Shown piece by piece: positions 6,116 to 9,664 of a stretch of 9,664 nucleotides of DNA. Origin of the DNA: an uncultured Eubacteriales bacterium (GTDB lineage Bacteria; Bacillota; Clostridia; Lachnospirales; Lachnospiraceae); assembly GCA_902772745.1 (NCBI GenBank), contig CACYBV010000399.1, forward strand, positions 1 to 9,664. The letters run 5' to 3'. A program made the translations under genes and the position numbers. The notes beneath the pieces are model-generated. The model was not told where the DNA came from. It made no database searches and saw only the letters and a program-made list of their open reading frames with translations. Positions within the stretch are counted from its first letter, which is position 1; each line of letters opens with the position of its first letter.

Positions 6116-7075
6116 TCAGAATCCGTTCTTCCGGATCTCCTCCACAAGATTTCTTCCGTATACTTCTGCTCCAAGTCCGTTCGGATGCAGATTGTCTAAG
6201 AAATATTCCGGCAGATGCGGCACCAGACTGAATCCATCCACCACCATTACATTATCATAACTCCCCGCAATCTCTTTCAGCCTGTCACAGAAGCGAACCA
6301 GCGTTGGAATTCCTTCCGGGTTATCCCCTCTCCATAACGGAGTAATACAAAGGATCGGAATCCGACTGCCGTAAATACTCGTCAGGGTTTCAAAGTAATC
6401 TTCAACCGCCTTCATGGATTCTGTTCCATACTGGTTCGTTCCAAGCGCAACAATGATTTTTTCCGGATTATATCCGTCCATTTTCATCAGAGAGTGCTTA
6501 TCAAAGATGTACCCGCCGATCCCTTGGTTCACTATGTCATAGTTCAACAGGCGGTTGGCAACGCTGACATACGTTCCGGATGAGCGCAGCGGTCCGTAAC
6601 CCTGCGTGATGGAATCTCCCAGCCACAGAACTTTTTCATTTTTATCGGGACGTGACAGCGGCATGTCTGAAACAAGGTTCCGGATGAGTACGGTGGCGTC
6701 TGCAGGGAGATAAATTACAACCTGCTTCTTTCCTTCCGGGAGGTCGAATTTAACGGTTCCCTCTTTGTCAAGGTCCTTTACATATCGGATATCGGCGATC
6801 AGTCCGTTTACCGCCGCTTCGATTGAATCCTGAGAGCCTTCCCAGATAATCCGGTATTCAAAAGAAACCCTGCGGGCTTCCGTAATAAACTCCAGTGTTT
6901 TTGCCGTAGACGCCATGCATCTGTCATACCAGAAATCAAATGTTTTTCTGAAATACTCCATCTGCGGCTGAGAATACTGGAATGCCTGCAGATATCCGTC
7001 CTCTGTTTCATCAAATGAGTATGCCCCGAACCAGAACTGTCTCAGTTCTTCATTGCCATACTTGACTGCTTCCAT
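6116..7075 (-). CDS. Two-domain SGNH/GDSL-family hydrolase (probable carbohydrate esterase)
   Basis: All four SGNH blocks are present, numbered from the Met at 7075: LGDSITQG with the nucleophile Ser155, NQGIGG with the oxyanion glycine (185-188 region), LGTN with Asn214, and DNLHPNG with Asp294 and His297. This gives a complete Ser-His-Asp triad. Residues about 1-140 form a beta-rich N-terminal domain like the jelly roll before the catalytic domain in CE2-like acetyl esterases. The likely reaction is removal of acetyl or other acyl groups from sugars, though lipase-like or other ester activity is possible. There is no signal peptide, so it is probably cytoplasmic. I prefer the ATG at 7073-7075 because GGAGG (7084-7088) is 8 nt upstream; the ATG at 7090 adds MEVGT but has no ribosome binding site and itself overlaps that GGAGG. 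The 319-residue length suits the family. Confidence 0.93.
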   Translation of the reverse strand: MEAVKYGNEELRQFWFGAYSFDETEDGYLQAFQYSQPQMEYFRKTFDFWYDRCMASTAKTLEFITEARRVSFEYRIIWEGSQDSIEAAVNGLIADIRYVKDLDKEGTVKFDLPEGKKQVVIYLPADATVLIRNLVSDMPLSRPDKNEKVLWLGDSITQGYGPLRSSGTYVSVANRLLNYDIVNQGIGGYIFDKHSLMKMDGYNPEKIIVALGTNQYGTESMKAVEDYFETLTSIYGSRIPILCITPLWRGDNPEGIPTLVRFCDRLKEIAGSYDNVMVVDGFSLVPHLPEYFLDNLHPNGLGAEVYGRNLVEEIRKNGF

Positions 7076-7112
7076 TGTTCCGACCTCCATAATTATATCT
7101 GATTAAACAAAC

Positions 7113-7126
7113 ACCGTTTTGACGGT
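7113..7126. repeat. Short inverted repeat upstream of the SGNH esterase gene
   Basis: ACCGT (7113-7117) and ACGGT (7122-7126) flank a 4-bp centre, and the similarity extends outward with a one-base bulge (ACA-CCGT against ACAACCGT). It lies about 40 bp before the start codon and could be an operator or a small RNA hairpin. It has no known name. Confidence 0.3.
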
Positions 7127-7237
7127 TGTCCCCCTGTTTTCTGCCATCAGCCTCATACTCACCTGCATAAGGCCTTCGATCCACGCCGTAAAAAGATGAC
7201 AGAATCAGACGGCAGCGATCCGATTCATACACGTCAG

Positions 7238-7275
7238 CGACTTCCGCGGGAGGTGGTTTCTTCCGCGGAAGGTCG
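7238..7275. repeat. Strong imperfect inverted repeat (stem-loop) in the spacer
   Basis: CGACTTCCGCGG (7238-7249) pairs with CCGCGGAAGGTCG (7263-7275), giving 12 base pairs with one bulged base and a 13-nt loop. No T-run follows on either strand, so it is not a standard terminator. It may act as an mRNA processing or stability element after the helicase gene, a transcription pause site, or part of a structured RNA. Confidence 0.55.
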
Positions 7276-7370
7276 GAGAGACGCATCTGAAGGATGCTGT
7301 ACGAAAGGCTGATGCGTTCAGGAAGGATATAGAATATTCCGGCGGACATATGCTCTCAAACCTCATAATA

Positions 7371-9664
7371 TTATGTGCCTGCAGCAGAACCCCCTCCATC
7401 AGGGAGTCTGAAGTCAAAGAATATATCTTCCGATGCGGGATTCTCCATAGATACTCGAAACAAATATGCTCCATTTGCTTTTCTGGAATTCTCAATGAAT
7501 TTCATTGTCCCTGAACCAATATACGTAAACGGGAGCTGTATACCATCCTCGTTATCCACTTTCCGCACAAAAATGTGCATGCATCGGCTGTTTTTCAACT
7601 GACTCAGCTTAACATCCGATATGTGCGCCTCGGACTCCCATTGAAAAGTATTTTCATCAATATAACCGTCAGCATATTTCAGATCTTCTTTTGTATCATT
7701 TCCCTTGATTACCGTTACGTAAGCATAGGCAACTCCATTATAGATATTCGTTCCGAGCATAATGTCCTTCGGGTTATTGAGAAGCAGCTGCTGAACCTGC
7801 TCTTTACGATATTTTGCCCACAGATGGAAATCCCCATCGGCTGCCGCATCATAGAAATCTATGTCATACTTTCCAAGACCATAATCCAGCAAATCCTGCA
7901 GATAGCTCTCAAAAACCACATCTCTTCGGATATCGGCAAATGACAGTTTGTCCCCGGTCTGGCTGAAATATCCGCTTTCAAGCATATATTTGAGTGCATG
8001 CCGGAAGGCATCCGGATTCCATGTATTTACTTCCGATGCAAGTTTTCCGGAGACATCAGAAACGGATATCTTTCCAGCCTGGTGCAGCAGTTCCTGAATG
8101 ATGAGATATTCATATGGCCGGACAATCGGCAGCATTTCAGACACATATTTGATAAAGGCCTCCTGCCGCCCGTCAAATGAAGGCAGACTTTCTTCTCCGA
8201 TCGCCTGCAGAAAGTTGTAATAGGATGAGTTCTTCCGTCCGCCGATCCTGGACTGCATAAACTTGATAAGGTCCGGCGCGTAATCATTATTCAGATAATC
8301 CACATGCTGAGGATAGCCGGACGCGCTGATATATTTTTTGAAGTTCGCATAGTCCTGCGCCAGATACCGTTTCGTATTGAAATTCACTTCATCAATATAG
8401 GACAGGATCTCCTTTTTTGAAAGGTCGTCCAGATGAATCTCGACACCATAATCCGAAAGTCCTATACTTGAAAAATCATCTGCGATTAATGCCGCAATCA
8501 GCTTCTTTTCCACTACAAAGTTTTCGGAAAGACTTCCCAGGGCAAATGCGATCTGCACACTCCTTTTATAATCGTTTCCGATGAAATCCAGAACCGTTAC
8601 ATACTGTTTCCCTTCATACTTACGAAGGCCGCGTCCCAGCTGCTGGATAAAGATCGTCTGAGAATCTGTCGGGCGCAGGAAGAGCACCATATTCACGCCC
8701 GGGATATCTACACCTTCGTTCAGGATATCAACAGTGAAAAGGATTTCCAGCTTGTCCGATTCTTCCTGTAAATCTTTATAAGCACGGACACGTTCACCGA
8801 CAGAATTCCGGCCGGTCAGGTATGCAGTATGATAATATTCCTCCATTGCCTGTGACATACGGATTGCATGGGAAATATCGCGGCAGAAAGCCAACGCCTT
8901 AAGATGCTGTCCCGGTATCCGGTGTTTCTCGATCATACGGGAAATAAACTCGACATGCTGATCATCGGAGAACTGTTCGACAAACTTATGGCCCTTTGTT
9001 TCATTGATTCCGTATTCGATCAATTCGTCGCGGATACCATAATACTTGAACGGAACGACAAGGCCATTGATAATAGCGTCCCTCAGCCGCAGCTCATATG
9101 GGACATTCTGGTCGAACAGACTGAAAACGTCTTCTCCATCCATTCGTTCCGGTGTGGCTGTAATTCCAAGAACGAACTGAGCCTCGAAATAATTCAGTAT
9201 CTTCCGGTATGTTTCTGCGGCTGCGTGATGGCATTCATCTATGATAATATAATCCCAGGTATGTTTGTCAAATAATTCCAGAGAATTTGCCATTGTCACA
9301 TTAGTGGAAAAGACAAAATCGGCATCGGATTCCTTATAATCCGCATTGTAGATTCCATAAGAATGCTCACTTCCGAATACCCGCTGAAAAGTCTCAAACG
9401 ATTTCATCAGAATAGAGCCTTCATGAACGATATACAGGAGTCTTTGAGGATTAAAGTTTAAGGCATCAAAAGCAGCAAGGAATGTTTTTCCGGAGCCGGC
9501 GGATGCTGTCACCAGCGCCCTCGCCGCTCCCATTGCCCGGACACGGTTCAGTTCTTTCAGTGCCCGGCGCTGCATATAATTCGGTTTCACCTCCAAATTT
9601 GCAATTTCATAGTCCATATCCCATCGTTCGATCGAATAGAACAGACGGGTTTTATACTCATCTA
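7371..9664 (-). CDS. SF2 DEAD/DEAH-type helicase with DUF3427-like C-terminus (5' end outside the window)
   Basis: Numbering from the first in-window Met (9617): Walker A AGSGKT 40-45, DECH box 127-130, TATP 153-156, motif V NEGVDIPG 300-307 and motif VI QQLGRGLRK 325-333. This is a complete ATP-dependent superfamily 2 helicase/translocase engine (ResIII plus Helicase_C). The long C-terminal part, about 370-740, matches the general pattern of DUF3427 (KYRKEQVQQLL, then FQWESEAHISD, LPFTYIGSG and FFDFRLP). The Met at 9617 is not the true start: there is no ribosome binding site, and the frame stays open to the border, adding DEYKTRLFYSIERWD in front. Family relatives of about 950-1,000 residues carry a PLD-type nuclease domain before the helicase, so the missing part may encode one; that is inference. 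Such proteins are linked to DNA processing and defence islands. The following gene is 280 bp away. Confidence 0.94.
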   Translation of the reverse strand, partial: DEYKTRLFYSIERWDMDYEIANLEVKPNYMQRRALKELNRVRAMGAARALVTASAGSGKTFLAAFDALNFNPQRLLYIVHEGSILMKSFETFQRVFGSEHSYGIYNADYKESDADFVFSTNVTMANSLELFDKHTWDYIIIDECHHAAAETYRKILNYFEAQFVLGITATPERMDGEDVFSLFDQNVPYELRLRDAIINGLVVPFKYYGIRDELIEYGINETKGHKFVEQFSDDQHVEFISRMIEKHRIPGQHLKALAFCRDISHAIRMSQAMEEYYHTAYLTGRNSVGERVRAYKDLQEESDKLEILFTVDILNEGVDIPGVNMVLFLRPTDSQTIFIQQLGRGLRKYEGKQYVTVLDFIGNDYKRSVQIAFALGSLSENFVVEKKLIAALIADDFSSIGLSDYGVEIHLDDLSKKEILSYIDEVNFNTKRYLAQDYANFKKYISASGYPQHVDYLNNDYAPDLIKFMQSRIGGRKNSSYYNFLQAIGEESLPSFDGRQEAFIKYVSEMLPIVRPYEYLIIQELLHQAGKISVSDVSGKLASEVNTWNPDAFRHALKYMLESGYFSQTGDKLSFADIRRDVVFESYLQDLLDYGLGKYDIDFYDAAADGDFHLWAKYRKEQVQQLLLNNPKDIMLGTNIYNGVAYAYVTVIKGNDTKEDLKYADGYIDENTFQWESEAHISDVKLSQLKNSRCMHIFVRKVDNEDGIQLPFTYIGSGTMKFIENSRKANGAYLFRVSMENPASEDIFFDFRLPDGGGSAAGT

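Larger units (their letters stand above)
7091..7370 (-). other. Hairpin-rich spacer between the helicase and SGNH esterase genes
   Basis: This 280-bp stretch has no convincing gene. It contains a strong stem at 7238-7275, a smaller pair of nested arms (ACGCATC at 7281-7287 with GATGCGT at 7311-7317, and GCATC/GATGC at 7283-7297), and an inverted repeat just before the esterase gene (7113-7126). A perfect 12-bp palindrome, CATAATATTATG (7364-7375), covers the helicase stop codon. A perfect TATAAT lies at 7092-7097 on the minus strand, but it has no -35 and would start transcription inside the esterase ribosome binding site. The esterase promoter is therefore not identified. Confidence 0.45.

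Noticed and set aside
7092..7097. Perfect TATAAT just upstream of the esterase
   Set aside because: No -35 lies 15-19 bp upstream, and initiation would fall inside the ribosome binding site, so it is unlikely to be the promoter.
7050..7349. A 99-codon minus-strand ORF in the spacer before the esterase
   Set aside because: It overlaps the esterase start in another frame, encodes the long hairpin as low-information sequence, and has no convincing ribosome binding site.

Overview
The window reads like a chromosomal segment of a low-to-medium GC Firmicute, most likely a gut-type Clostridia/Lachnospiraceae anaerobe. That is an inference from strong AGGAGG-type ribosome binding sites, sigma-A-like promoters, intrinsic hairpin terminators and the protein families present. 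Every gene I can support lies on the minus strand, so transcription runs from high to low coordinates. I found no rRNA, tRNA, CRISPR array, insertion sequence or attachment site.

In order of transcription, a large SF2 helicase with a DUF3427-like C-terminus enters from the right edge and ends at 7371. Its reading frame stays open through the window border, so its N-terminus is missing here. A 280-bp spacer rich in hairpins follows. Next come a two-domain SGNH/GDSL esterase (6116-7075), a spacer with a doubtful 37-codon ORF, and a one-domain cupin (5599-5946). The cupin stop codon lies inside a possible terminator hairpin.

A well-formed promoter at 5558-5586 overlaps two tandem 11-bp repeats and is followed by a leader of about 225 nt. 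It leads into a 910-residue, cysteine-free, mostly helical protein of unknown function with at least three internal repeats (2593-5325), which is closed by a textbook terminator. Another promoter (2451-2479) drives a 702-residue GHL6/GH42-like glycoside hydrolase (290-2398), which appears to be its own transcription unit. At the left edge lie the first 39 codons of an FAD-dependent oxidoreductase of the GGGPAG type.

The glycoside hydrolase, the SGNH esterase, the cupin and the FAD oxidoreductase fit a saccharolytic bacterium that trims substituted glycans, but they do not form one obvious operon. The helicase could belong to a DNA-repair or phage-defence context to the right of the window. 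The best candidate for undescribed biology is the 910-residue repeat protein with its long leader.
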